64,000 bases of DNA from Clostridiales bacterium (lineage in GTDB: Bacteria > Bacillota > Clostridia > Oscillospirales > Oscillospiraceae): positions 43,802 through 107,801 of the forward strand of contig JALERU010000049.1 in NCBI GenBank assembly GCA_022764045.1. The letters are read 5' to 3'. Shown one piece after another: positions 25,220-32,533 of the stretch. A model generated the notes under the pieces. That model was given only the letters and a program-made list of their open reading frames with translations. It did not search any database and was not told the origin of the DNA. The position numbers were made by a program, and so were the translations under genes. Within the stretch, counting starts at the first letter, position 1. Each line of letters begins with the position of its first letter.

Positions 25220-25927
25220 ATGTCATACTGCGTCAACTGCGGCGTGGAGCTGGACGCCACCGCGTCCTTCTGTCCCCTCTGCCACACGCCGGTTTGCAAT
25301 CCAAATCAGCCTGTGGACGAAACTTCCCCCAAGCCCTTCCCCACCGAGCGGAAGGAGGTCCCCCCGGCCTCCAAGCTCCAGGGTGCCATTCTCATCTCCA
25401 CCATTCTGGCCTCCGTGGCGGTCTGCTGCGGGGTGCTGAACTATTTTCTGCGCACCCAGCGAATCTGGTGCCTGTATGTGATTGGCGCGGCTTTAATGAT
25501 TTGGATCTGGACGGTCCCCCCCTTGCTCCACCACAAAAAAGACACCTTCCGCCTTCAGCTTTTGGCGGATATCCTGGCCATTGCCGTGTACGTCTCCCTC
25601 ATCGCCGTGGATTTGGACGGGTGGGACTGGTATTGGCACCTGGCCCTTCCTATCATTCTGCTCCTTGGAGCCCTCTTCTTTTTCTGGGGACTCACCCTGG
25701 GCCCCGGAAAGCGGAGCACCCTCACCTCCATCACCCTGGTGGTGGGGTCCATCGGGGTCTTCGCCACGGGAGTGGAGCGGTTTCTGGATCTGTTCTTCCG
25801 GGGTAGCTGGTCCCCCAGTTGGTCCCTCATCGTCTTGGCCGTCTGCGTCATTCTCATCATTCCCCTGACGGTGGTGCGCCGGGTTCCCGCCCTGCGGGAG
25901 GAGGTCCGCCGGCGGTTTCACTTGTGA
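25220..25927 (+). CDS. Zinc-ribbon membrane protein (DUF6320-like)
   Basis: 235 residues. The N-terminus is a zinc ribbon with CVNCG at residues 4-8 and CPLCHTPVC at about 18-26. A proline/glutamate-rich linker leads to about six membrane helices (from about residue 55 to 225). This layout is common in Firmicutes beside condensation-like acyltransferases and alpha/beta hydrolases, exactly as here, so the three are probably a functional unit; role unknown. The ATG at 25220 follows AGGAGG. Confidence 0.75.
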   Translation: MSYCVNCGVELDATASFCPLCHTPVCNPNQPVDETSPKPFPTERKEVPPASKLQGAILISTILASVAVCCGVLNYFLRTQRIWCLYVIGAALMIWIWTVPPLLHHKKDTFRLQLLADILAIAVYVSLIAVDLDGWDWYWHLALPIILLLGALFFFWGLTLGPGKRSTLTSITLVVGSIGVFATGVERFLDLFFRGSWSPSWSLIVLAVCVILIIPLTVVRRVPALREEVRRRFHL

Positions 25928-25940
25928 TCCTATGACAGAC

Positions 25941-25983
25941 AAACCTCCCTTGAAACGACGTTGGTTTCAAGGGAGGTTTTCTT
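25941..25983. terminator. Bidirectional intrinsic terminator
   Basis: 16-bp perfect stem AAACCTCCCTTGAAAC (25941-25956) with 25964-25979, 7-base loop, TTTT on the plus side. Lies between the convergent genes ending at 25927 and 25985. Confidence 0.88.
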
Positions 25984-25984
25984 G

Positions 25985-26971
25985 TTATCTCAAGGCGCCT
26001 TGGGCCCGGCCTCTTCGTTTGCGTTCCTTCTCCTTCAAGTGCTCTTTGATGGCGTAGGAAAAAATGGGAAACATGGCCGGAAAAGCCACTTGGTTTTCCA
26101 GGGTGTAGCGGAGGAAGTCGAAGAAGAAAACATAAGGGATATCCAGCCGCCCCTGGAGCTTAAAGAGGCCAAAGCCCAGCCGGTTCATCCCCACCACGTC
26201 CTGGGCGTTCAGGGAGATATTCCGGGCCTTGGTGGCGTGCTGCTTTTTGTCGGGGACGAAAGGGCAGCGGTCCAGAAAGTTGGTCAGTTCACAGCTTCCC
26301 TCAATGAGGGCGGCTTGGTCCTTCACAATGGACTCGTAGTGCTCCCGGCGCTGCATACACTGGTAGACACACCGCTCGTTGAGGATGATCTCCGCCCCCG
26401 CCTTGGGGAGTTGAGCCAGCAATTCCGGCTGGAAGTTGTCGTCGGGGTGGACCACGTAGCGGTCATAATCCCGGTTCAGGCCCTCGTAATAGGCCAGATC
26501 CCGGGTTTGGGTGAAGGCCGTCAGGATCACCGAGGCATGGACCTCCACCTGGGGATACTTCTCCCGGATATAGTCCCGCAGCAGCGGACTGGAGACGATG
26601 ACCCCGCCTCTGAGCCGGTTCGCCATAGCCAGGATCTCATTGCACAGGGGGTCCTTCAGGTCCTCCGGCGAGAGCTCCGGGGTGGAGAAGGTCAGCAAGG
26701 GTACAATGCCACGGGCCACGGCTCCGGCCAGCTCGTTGTAAATCTCCTCCCCGGTGTAGTGGTTGTCGGTGATGATCAGCCGGCCGCAGTTCCACTTTAC
26801 CTTGGGTGAGCCGTACAGATACTTCACGGGAATCTGATAGTCAAACTTGGCCTTGACCTGATCCAGGCACCGGTAGATCAGATCCGAGTACAAAAACAAG
26901 CCCGGCACGCTATAGCTGGCCCCCGGGACCAGGGCCGCACGGTCCCCCTGGGGCAGAATAAAATCATTCAT
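25985..26971 (-). CDS. Uncharacterised protein with U32-peptidase-like features
   Basis: 328 residues, soluble. I do not recognise a named family with certainty. The order VHASVILTAF..., a central ILNERCVYQCMQRREHYE cysteine/histidine cluster, and RLGFGLFKLQGRLD resemble the TIM-barrel U32 peptidase-like proteins, where a Cys cluster and an L-x-x-x-K-x-x-G-R motif occur in the same order. It overlaps the EcsC-family gene by 4 bases, so both are translated together. Possible function in RNA or cofactor modification is only an analogy. Confidence 0.6.
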   Translation of the reverse strand: MNDFILPQGDRAALVPGASYSVPGLFLYSDLIYRCLDQVKAKFDYQIPVKYLYGSPKVKWNCGRLIITDNHYTGEEIYNELAGAVARGIVPLLTFSTPELSPEDLKDPLCNEILAMANRLRGGVIVSSPLLRDYIREKYPQVEVHASVILTAFTQTRDLAYYEGLNRDYDRYVVHPDDNFQPELLAQLPKAGAEIILNERCVYQCMQRREHYESIVKDQAALIEGSCELTNFLDRCPFVPDKKQHATKARNISLNAQDVVGMNRLGFGLFKLQGRLDIPYVFFFDFLRYTLENQVAFPAMFPIFSYAIKEHLKEKERKRRGRAQGALR

Positions 26972-27774
26972 GGTGTTCGGATTCCTTTCTTTCTCCGATT
27001 CAAATATCTTCGGTGGTATTTGAGCTGGACATATTTCATCACCCGGCGATAGTAAACCGGGTTCCCCGCCCCGCCCAGGACCCCCACCAGAGGAAGTCCC
27101 TGGACAAATTTTAGCAGGAGCATATCCATGGCAAAGGCCTGGGCTGTCTGCCGGATCTGCCCCTCCAGTTCCTCCTGGGTGGGTTCCGGCAGCTTCTCCG
27201 CCAGGCAGCGTTCCACCTCCTCGTTCAGGCTCTGCCAGCGGGTTCCCTTGGAAAGAGAGGCCTCCATCATTTTCAGGATCAGCAGGCGCTCGCCAGGCGT
27301 ATCATAGTCAAAGCCATACCGCAGCGCCGTCTCGTAGACCCCTTTCAGCAGGAGGCTTACAAAGAGGACGATATCCGGCAGGCCCACACCCAAAACGCCC
27401 AGGCCTACCCCCTCCGCCGTGGTCAGCAGGAGGTCCCGCGCGTTGGCCACCCGGCTCTTACCCCGAAACTGTCCCAGGGCCTGGCGGTCCCGCCTGGCCC
27501 AGACAGCTTGATCCCTGGCGGCATAGTCCTGCTGGAGCTTCTCCCGGTCGTAGCTTTTCTCAATGAGCCCAGTCCCCTTCTGAAAGACCAGGGCAAAGGC
27601 CTTGCAAAAGGCTGCCTCTAAGGTGTCGTAGACTTTGGGCGGTACCTTTTCTTCCAGCTTATCCTTCCAGTCGCTCCTGCTCTCCCGCAGGGCCTCCCTG
27701 GCCAAACGGCGCTCTGCCTTAGCCGCCGCTTCCAGCTCTTTTTCCAGCGCCCGCCTTACCGTTTTTCGAATCAT
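26968..27774 (-). CDS. EcsC family protein
   Basis: 268 residues. A charged N-terminal helix is followed by the EcsC core: GVGLGVLGVGLPDIVLFVSLLLKGVYETALRYGF and ERLLILKMMEASL, then FAMDMLLLKFVQGLPLVGVLGG near the C-terminus. The name comes from the third gene of the B. subtilis ecs ABC operon, but no Ecs transporter genes lie here and the role of stand-alone EcsC proteins is unknown. Ribosome site is weak: GAGGGGG 11 bases upstream of the ATG. Confidence 0.8.
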   Translation of the reverse strand: MIRKTVRRALEKELEAAAKAERRLAREALRESRSDWKDKLEEKVPPKVYDTLEAAFCKAFALVFQKGTGLIEKSYDREKLQQDYAARDQAVWARRDRQALGQFRGKSRVANARDLLLTTAEGVGLGVLGVGLPDIVLFVSLLLKGVYETALRYGFDYDTPGERLLILKMMEASLSKGTRWQSLNEEVERCLAEKLPEPTQEELEGQIRQTAQAFAMDMLLLKFVQGLPLVGVLGGAGNPVYYRRVMKYVQLKYHRRYLNRRKKGIRTP

Positions 27775-27886
27775 CCGCCTCTGTGCCCCCTCTCATCCAA
27801 TCAATGTCATCAGAATTATAGCATGCTATCAACGATTTTTCCAGGGGGACCCGGGAATGAGAGCCCATGAACGGCAAATTTCAAGA

Positions 27887-27915
27887 TTGATTTCCTATTA
27901 ACCTTATCGTATAAT
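27887..27915 (+). promoter_or_regulatory. Promoter of the Rrf2 regulator gene
   Basis: TTGATT (27887-27892), 17 bases, TATAAT (27910-27915). Just downstream a CGTAT...ATACG inverted repeat (27908-27933) with 16-base spacing overlaps the -10 and start region and could be the autoregulatory site. Confidence 0.75.
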
Positions 27916-27954
27916 TGGTATGATTACAATACGACGGATAGGAAGGTGCTCAAT

Positions 27955-28368
27955 ATGCTGATTTCCACAAGAGGACGGTATGCCCTGCGGGTTCTCACAG
28001 ACATGGCCGAGCACCAGGGCAGTGGCTATGTCCCCTTAAAAGAGATCGCCCAGCGCCAGGAGATTTCGGAAAAATATTTGGAGAGCATCCTCAAACTTTT
28101 GGTCAAGGATGGGATTCTCATCGGCGTCCGGGGAAAGGGCGGCGGCTACCGCCTGCGCAATGCGCCGGAGGAGACCACTGTCGCCAGTGTTTTAAGGCTC
28201 ACTGAGGGCACCCTCGCCCCTGTCGCCTGCCTGGAGGACGACGCCCCGCCCTGCAACAAAACCGCCGCTTGCCGGACTCTTTCCCTTTGGCAGGGACTGG
28301 ATCAGCTCATCTCCGACTATCTGGAAAACTACACCATCGCGGATCTAACCCAGGACCCTCCCGTTTGA
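27955..28368 (+). CDS. Rrf2-family transcriptional regulator with IscR-like cysteines
   Basis: 137 residues. N-terminal winged helix: ISTRGRYALRVLTDMAEHQ, then LKEIAQRQEISEKYLESILKLL as the recognition part and RGKGGGYRL as the wing. Three cysteines (C92, C100, C106) lie where IscR/RsrR bind a Fe-S cluster, so it may sense iron-sulfur or redox state. No iscS/iscU genes adjoin it, unlike many homologues. The ATG at 27955 follows GGAAGG; a GTG 9 bases upstream is less likely. It has its own promoter. Confidence 0.88.
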   Translation: MLISTRGRYALRVLTDMAEHQGSGYVPLKEIAQRQEISEKYLESILKLLVKDGILIGVRGKGGGYRLRNAPEETTVASVLRLTEGTLAPVACLEDDAPPCNKTAACRTLSLWQGLDQLISDYLENYTIADLTQDPPV

Positions 28369-28446
28369 CCGGTGGTCTCTTTTCCTGGCTTCCCCGTTTT
28401 GCAAGGATTCGTGCGGGTTTTGGACAATCCTGCATCCATAAAGTCA

Positions 28447-28476
28447 TTGACGCGATTTCAAGCAACATGCTACAAT
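28447..28476 (+). promoter_or_regulatory. Promoter of the LytTR regulator gene
   Basis: TTGACG (28447-28452), 18 bases, TACAAT (28471-28476), about 80 bases upstream of the start codon. Confidence 0.65.
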
Positions 28477-28557
28477 TCTTTAGAATCCATGGGGTATCAT
28501 TTACAAGATGTTAAGACTTGTCCCTCTTTCCAAGAACGATGAAAGGAGTCTGCCTTC

Positions 28558-29292
28558 ATGAATCTTGCCCTTTGCGACGATGAAACAGCACAGCTTGCGC
28601 AGACAGAGGCCCTTTTGCAAAGCTATCAGGCCCAGCGCCCCCAGATGGATTGGACGGTGGCCACCTTTTCCTCTCCCAGCGCCCTTTTGGAACACATTTG
28701 TGTGCGGGGAACCTTTGACATCTATCTGCTGGATGTGATCATGCCGGGAGAGAACGGCATTGAGCTGGGCCTGCAGATCCGAAAGCTCGACCAGGGTGGC
28801 CGGATCGTTTACCTCACCGCCTCTCCAGATTTCGCGGTGGACTCCTACCAGGCCAAAGCGTCAGGCTATCTGCTCAAGCCGGTGGAGGAGGCCCGTCTGT
28901 TTCCCCTTTTGGACGACCTGGCAGAGAGCTGGCAGCGGGAGCGCCAATCCTTCATCACCCTCAAAACCAGAGATGGGATTCAGCGCCTTCCCATCCACAC
29001 CATTGTCTATGGGGAACTGGTCAGGCGCTGCGTGCATTATCATCTCGCGGACGGGTCCCGGATTGAGGGCATGAGCCTGCGGGGGTCCTTCCAGAACGCG
29101 GTCAAGCCCCTCTTGGATCACCGGCGCTTTGTCCTGTGCGCCACATCCTTTTTGGTGAATTTATCCTTTGTAGAGATGATCGACGCCTCCGGCCTGCGGC
29201 TGGTGGGGGGCAAAACCCTTCCCCTTTCTCGCTCCCTCCGCACCGAGGTGACCAACCAATGGATGGATTACTACCTGTCGGGAGGGCGCTGA
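28558..29292 (+). CDS. LytTR-family response regulator (orphan)
   Basis: 244 residues. The receiver domain has the acidic pair at residues 7-9, phosphoacceptor Asp59 in YLLDVIMPGENG, and the Lys in ASGYLLKPVE. From about residue 125 a LytTR DNA-binding domain follows (FITLKTRDGIQRLPIHTIVYGEL, FVLCATSFLVNLSFVEMID). Such regulators usually pair with a HPK10-type kinase and control secretion or peptide genes; no kinase gene adjoins this one. Ribosome site GAAAGGAG lies about 10 bases before the ATG. Confidence 0.9.
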   Translation: MNLALCDDETAQLAQTEALLQSYQAQRPQMDWTVATFSSPSALLEHICVRGTFDIYLLDVIMPGENGIELGLQIRKLDQGGRIVYLTASPDFAVDSYQAKASGYLLKPVEEARLFPLLDDLAESWQRERQSFITLKTRDGIQRLPIHTIVYGELVRRCVHYHLADGSRIEGMSLRGSFQNAVKPLLDHRRFVLCATSFLVNLSFVEMIDASGLRLVGGKTLPLSRSLRTEVTNQWMDYYLSGGR

Positions 29293-29516
29293 TTCGCCCA
29301 GTTAAACCATTTGAAGAAAAAGCCTTGAAACGATTTTGTTTTTAGGTCATATAAAAAGATATTCCTTAAAAAAACCAACGGAAATAGGAGAGTTTCATGC
29401 ATAATTATTATTTATTATCGGAGATTGTGTGTTGACCGGGAGGTTTGCGTAAAAATCAGTCTCTACCAAGCCTCCCAAAAGGACAGTTATAATGACTTTT
29501 AGGAGGATTCACTCTC

Positions 29517-29948
29517 ATGAATAGAGAAAACAAACGAAAGCAATACGAAAAAGGCTACTATCGCACGCATGCTTGTAATGACAGTTTTACCTGCAAAGTT
29601 TGTGGCAGGCTTGTCGTGCCGACAGGTGCCGGGAGCGACCACCGCAACCATTGTCCCAACTGCTTACACAGCCTTCATGTGGATGTAGAACCGGGCGACC
29701 GCGGGTCTGATTGCGGCGGTATTATGGAGCCAATCGCAGTATGGGTGCGCAAACACGGCGAATGGGCAATGATTCATCGGTGCCGCAGATGTGGCGGGCT
29801 TTCATCCAACCGTATAGCGGCTGACGACAACCCCATGAAACTGATGTCAATCGCCATGAGGCCCGTAGCACTTCCGCCGTTCCCACTTGAAAGAATAGAA
29901 GACATGACGGAATTGATGGCTGGCGATGGAAAGATAACAAAAAACTGA
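29517..29948 (+). CDS. RNHCP domain protein
   Basis: 143 residues. The protein holds several metal-binding pairs: FTCKVCGR, RNHCPNCLHSLHVDVEPGDR, CGG and HRCRRCGGLSSNRIAADDN. The R-N-H-C-P motif itself (residues 43-47) defines the family, thought to bind zinc; function unknown. The gene is visibly richer in A/T than its neighbours, with many AAA/AAT codons at the start, suggesting transfer. A good AGGAGG lies before the ATG. It ends at a terminator and stands alone. Confidence 0.9.
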   Translation: MNRENKRKQYEKGYYRTHACNDSFTCKVCGRLVVPTGAGSDHRNHCPNCLHSLHVDVEPGDRGSDCGGIMEPIAVWVRKHGEWAMIHRCRRCGGLSSNRIAADDNPMKLMSIAMRPVALPPFPLERIEDMTELMAGDGKITKN

Positions 29949-29965
29949 TCGCGCCAGATGCAAGA

Positions 29966-30013
29966 CGCAGAGCCAATGAACCTGAAAGGGAACAACGATG
30001 GCTCTGCGTTTTG
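29966..30013 (+). terminator. Intrinsic terminator after the RNHCP gene
   Basis: 10-bp stem CGCAGAGCCA (29966-29975) with TGGCTCTGCG (29999-30008), followed by TTTTG. Confidence 0.8.
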
Positions 30014-30128
30014 CTGATTCAATGGCTTTATAAACAGCAAAATAGTCGAGAGTTTTCCTTTTGAACTGTGTAAAATCAGAAATGTAAGGAGGCGGATCAA
30101 TTCTATCTTCCGTTTCGTTTTGATCCTC

Positions 30129-30330
30129 TTTTCAAATGAAAAACTTTCATTTGAAAAAGCTGTGCCTTTGGCACAGCGATGCCGCGCATTGAGCGCGTCA
30201 TCTCGTCTCATGCAGACACTGACGCGCCTACGGCGCTATAAAAAACGAACGTTTTTTATGCGTGTCTAGTATGACAGATAGCGAGCAGCAAAGCCAAGAG
30301 AGCGCAAGCGGATGAACCGCTTGCGCTCTC
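30129..30330. repeat. Array of six inverted repeats (hairpins) in an intergenic region
   Basis: The 494-base gap from 29949 to 30442 has no gene. After the terminator it holds: a 13-bp palindrome (30129-30141/30145-30157), 8 bp with 3-base loop (30159-30166/30170-30177), GATG-C-CGCGC / GCGCG-T-CATC (30178-30187/30193-30202), GCGCC/GGCGC (30224-30236), 10 bp ATAAAAAACG/CGTTTTTTAT (30238-30259), and 14 bp with 5-base loop (30298-30311/30317-30330). All stems are perfect except the third. This density suggests a structured RNA, a transfer origin or remains of a mobile element. Confidence 0.75.
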
Positions 30331-30442
30331 AATTCATTATGAATGATAGGTTGTTGCGAATACTTCCTTATCACTGCAAAACGTCCGTTTCAAGGTTTTT
30401 TCGATTTGATGGTCGGGCTTGCACTGGACTGGTGTTTCTCCA

Positions 30443-31519
30443 TTATACGTAATAATAGTTGTTAATAAAAGGATCATGCGTGATATAGACCGAATAATTG
30501 GGCAGGAGGAACCACACAATCCTCGGGTCTAATCCCGACACCTCAACCAGCGGGAAGGTGTGGCCGTTCGAATCCATATAGCAGAGAGAATCCATCGCTA
30601 CGTTTCCTTTGAACGGTGCGCGATCATAAGGAAGGTATTTCTTCAGCGCTTCTACCAGCGCATCCGCATTTTGCTCGTCGCAAATCGCGTAACACTTAAA
30701 CTGAAACCCTTGACGCCGGGTGGCATACGGAACCGTTACAGAATACTCCCCCCGCTCCGCGCTTTTCTCAAATTTGTAGTCCATGTTCAGCGGGAGCCGG
30801 TCATTGACCGGCAAAAACTCGTTTTTTCCATTTTGCACATGCCGCAGATAGTATTCCACCGGAAATGGCACATCGGGGACATGGATCGTCAGAGGAATGC
30901 TTTCCAACACGAGATGACCTGCGCCGGCGTTGATCCTCTGGGAAGATACCGCCGCTCCTTCGGCGATACGATTGATGGGAGAATTCCACTCGATAGCCTC
31001 TCTGCGCCCGGGAGCGGGCGCTGTTTTTCGCACGGTCTTTTTCTCGTCATTGTCTTCCGGGCCTATGAGACGCCCCTGCTTTGATTTCGTGATTTTCCGC
31101 ACCGTGACAGGGTAAATGATCTCATTCAGGGTCCGCTCGTAGCCGTACTCCCGATAAATCTCCCGGTACTTTTTCACGTCTACATTTTGCTTTTCCAGCT
31201 CTGCCAGGAAGCGGTGGATCGTTTTTTCCTCATCCCGGCCAAAAACATCCTCTTTATAGAGATCAATCACGATTTTCACCTGCTGGCTGGTCAGTCCCTT
31301 CGGGATTCCCTCTGCATGGAGCAGGCTTCCCCCGGCCCATCTCTGCAGCGTCGATACCGAGATCCCCAGGTCGTCGGCACATCGCTCCAGTGTGATTTCA
31401 TTTGCCATCATCCGCACAGCATACAAGATCATCCCCCAAGTCAACATCGCCTGTTCCCTCTCTTTCTCTCCGATTGAAATGATATTTTTTATTTTACCAC
31501 AGCCTTCCTCAAAAGTCAT
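30443..31519 (-). CDS. Unrecognised protein with N-terminal helix-turn-helix
   Basis: 358 residues. Residues about 42-62 (EITLERCADDLGISVSTLQR) look like a helix-turn-helix, preceded by a helical segment; residues about 60-150 hold a basic region ending in VRKITKSKQGR; the C-terminal 190 residues are beta-rich with FPVEYYLRH and VTVPYATRRQGFQFKCYAI and match nothing I know. The ATG at 31519 has GGGAG seven bases upstream; 44 further in-frame codons upstream are unlikely. It diverges from the GTPase/cell-wall cluster and may regulate it. Base composition is lower in GC than the cluster. Confidence 0.65.
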   Translation of the reverse strand: MTFEEGCGKIKNIISIGEKEREQAMLTWGMILYAVRMMANEITLERCADDLGISVSTLQRWAGGSLLHAEGIPKGLTSQQVKIVIDLYKEDVFGRDEEKTIHRFLAELEKQNVDVKKYREIYREYGYERTLNEIIYPVTVRKITKSKQGRLIGPEDNDEKKTVRKTAPAPGRREAIEWNSPINRIAEGAAVSSQRINAGAGHLVLESIPLTIHVPDVPFPVEYYLRHVQNGKNEFLPVNDRLPLNMDYKFEKSAERGEYSVTVPYATRRQGFQFKCYAICDEQNADALVEALKKYLPYDRAPFKGNVAMDSLCYMDSNGHTFPLVEVSGLDPRIVWFLLPNYSVYITHDPFINNYYYV

Positions 31520-31556
31520 GGTGCCGCTCCCTTTTTTCGCGGGTTTTTTCCAAAAT

Positions 31557-31588
31557 CGGTCACTTTTTTTCACGATGGTTTGTGACCG
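31557..31588. promoter_or_regulatory. Inverted repeat between the HTH gene and the GTPase/cell-wall cluster
   Basis: CGGTCAC (31557-31563) and GTGACCG (31582-31588), perfect 7-bp arms 18 bases apart, sit in the 150-bp divergent gap. Placement suits an operator for the adjacent HTH protein; no clear -10/-35 pair was found for the plus-strand cluster. Confidence 0.5.
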
Positions 31589-31669
31589 CCTTCTGCTCTT
31601 TCCCATCGCCCTGAAATCGGCTATTCTTTCCTCAGTAACCCCGATCACCAAACGAAGGAGGTCACGTTT

Positions 31670-32512
31670 ATGGAAACGACCCGAACTGTCCCCATGCGGA
31701 GCCGGACATCCGCTCGCAGAAAAGCCGCCACCCGCCGCGTGCTAAAGCTGATGCTTTTCCTCTTTCTCCTGCACACCATCATTTCCATCATCGCCAGTGG
31801 GAGCGGCCCCTTTGAAGTGATTCGCACGTTCTTGATCGACACCTTCTGGCTCCCGGAAGGTTGGATTGGAGAACCCCTTCCCCTCCACCGGGAAATCGTG
31901 TATTCCGTTCTCACCAAGCTGTGGGCCCTCCCCTTCTGGCCGATCCTTTGGTCCCTCTGCGGTCTTCCCATGCTGGGGCTCATGGCAGCCTTTGCCGTCC
32001 TGTCCCGTATCCCCGGCTGGATTCAAAGCCGCACGGAGGGATATGGGGTCCAGTCTCCATCCTACCAAAACGCCCAGAAGGGCTATCTCTCCTGCCCCTC
32101 CCCCGGTCTCCGCCGCCGCCTGGTCATGGGACGCCGCCTGTCGAAGCTGCGCAAGCAGAACCTCCCCCAGGCGGAAGCCCTGTGCCAGCGCACGCACCAG
32201 GCCTGCCTGGTCCAGGTCCTCAGCTATTCCGGCATAGTAAACCCCTTCCACCTGATCCAGGACCTTTCGGCCCACCCCCGCTGGGCCATTGGAAAAGAGC
32301 TGGAACCCATCTCCCCGGTCTTTCGGGATCTTATGATCACCAGAGATCAAAAGGGCCAGATCGGATTCTTTCAGCGGGACCGGTTTCTCTTCCCCTTGAC
32401 AGCAGAGCCTCTTTGGCTCTATGAAGACGCAAACCGGCAGCTGACCGCTCGGTCTGCTCCCCCGGAGCGGTTCCTTGGCTGCTGCATCCAAGTACACGCC
32501 AGCCACCATTGA
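31670..32512 (+). CDS. Membrane protein, first gene of GTPase/cell-wall cluster
   Basis: 280 residues. A basic N-terminus (RSRTSARRKAATRR) precedes a membrane helix at about residues 27-44 (LMLFLFLLHTIISIIAS); a second hydrophobic region follows at about 84-112. The last 170 residues are soluble and basic with no recognised domain (QSPSYQNAQKGYL, VNPFHLIQDLSAHPRWAIG). AAGGAGG lies 8 bases before the ATG. The next gene starts 21 bases after its stop, so it is part of the same transcript as the GTPase. No function is recognised. Confidence 0.7.
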   Translation: METTRTVPMRSRTSARRKAATRRVLKLMLFLFLLHTIISIIASGSGPFEVIRTFLIDTFWLPEGWIGEPLPLHREIVYSVLTKLWALPFWPILWSLCGLPMLGLMAAFAVLSRIPGWIQSRTEGYGVQSPSYQNAQKGYLSCPSPGLRRRLVMGRRLSKLRKQNLPQAEALCQRTHQACLVQVLSYSGIVNPFHLIQDLSAHPRWAIGKELEPISPVFRDLMITRDQKGQIGFFQRDRFLFPLTAEPLWLYEDANRQLTARSAPPERFLGCCIQVHASHH

Positions 32513-32533
32513 ATTGAAAGGAGTCAAACCACC

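Noticed and set aside
27908..27933. A strong palindromic Rrf2 operator
   Set aside because: Only the outer 5 bases of each arm match; kept as a candidate within the promoter entry rather than as its own feature.
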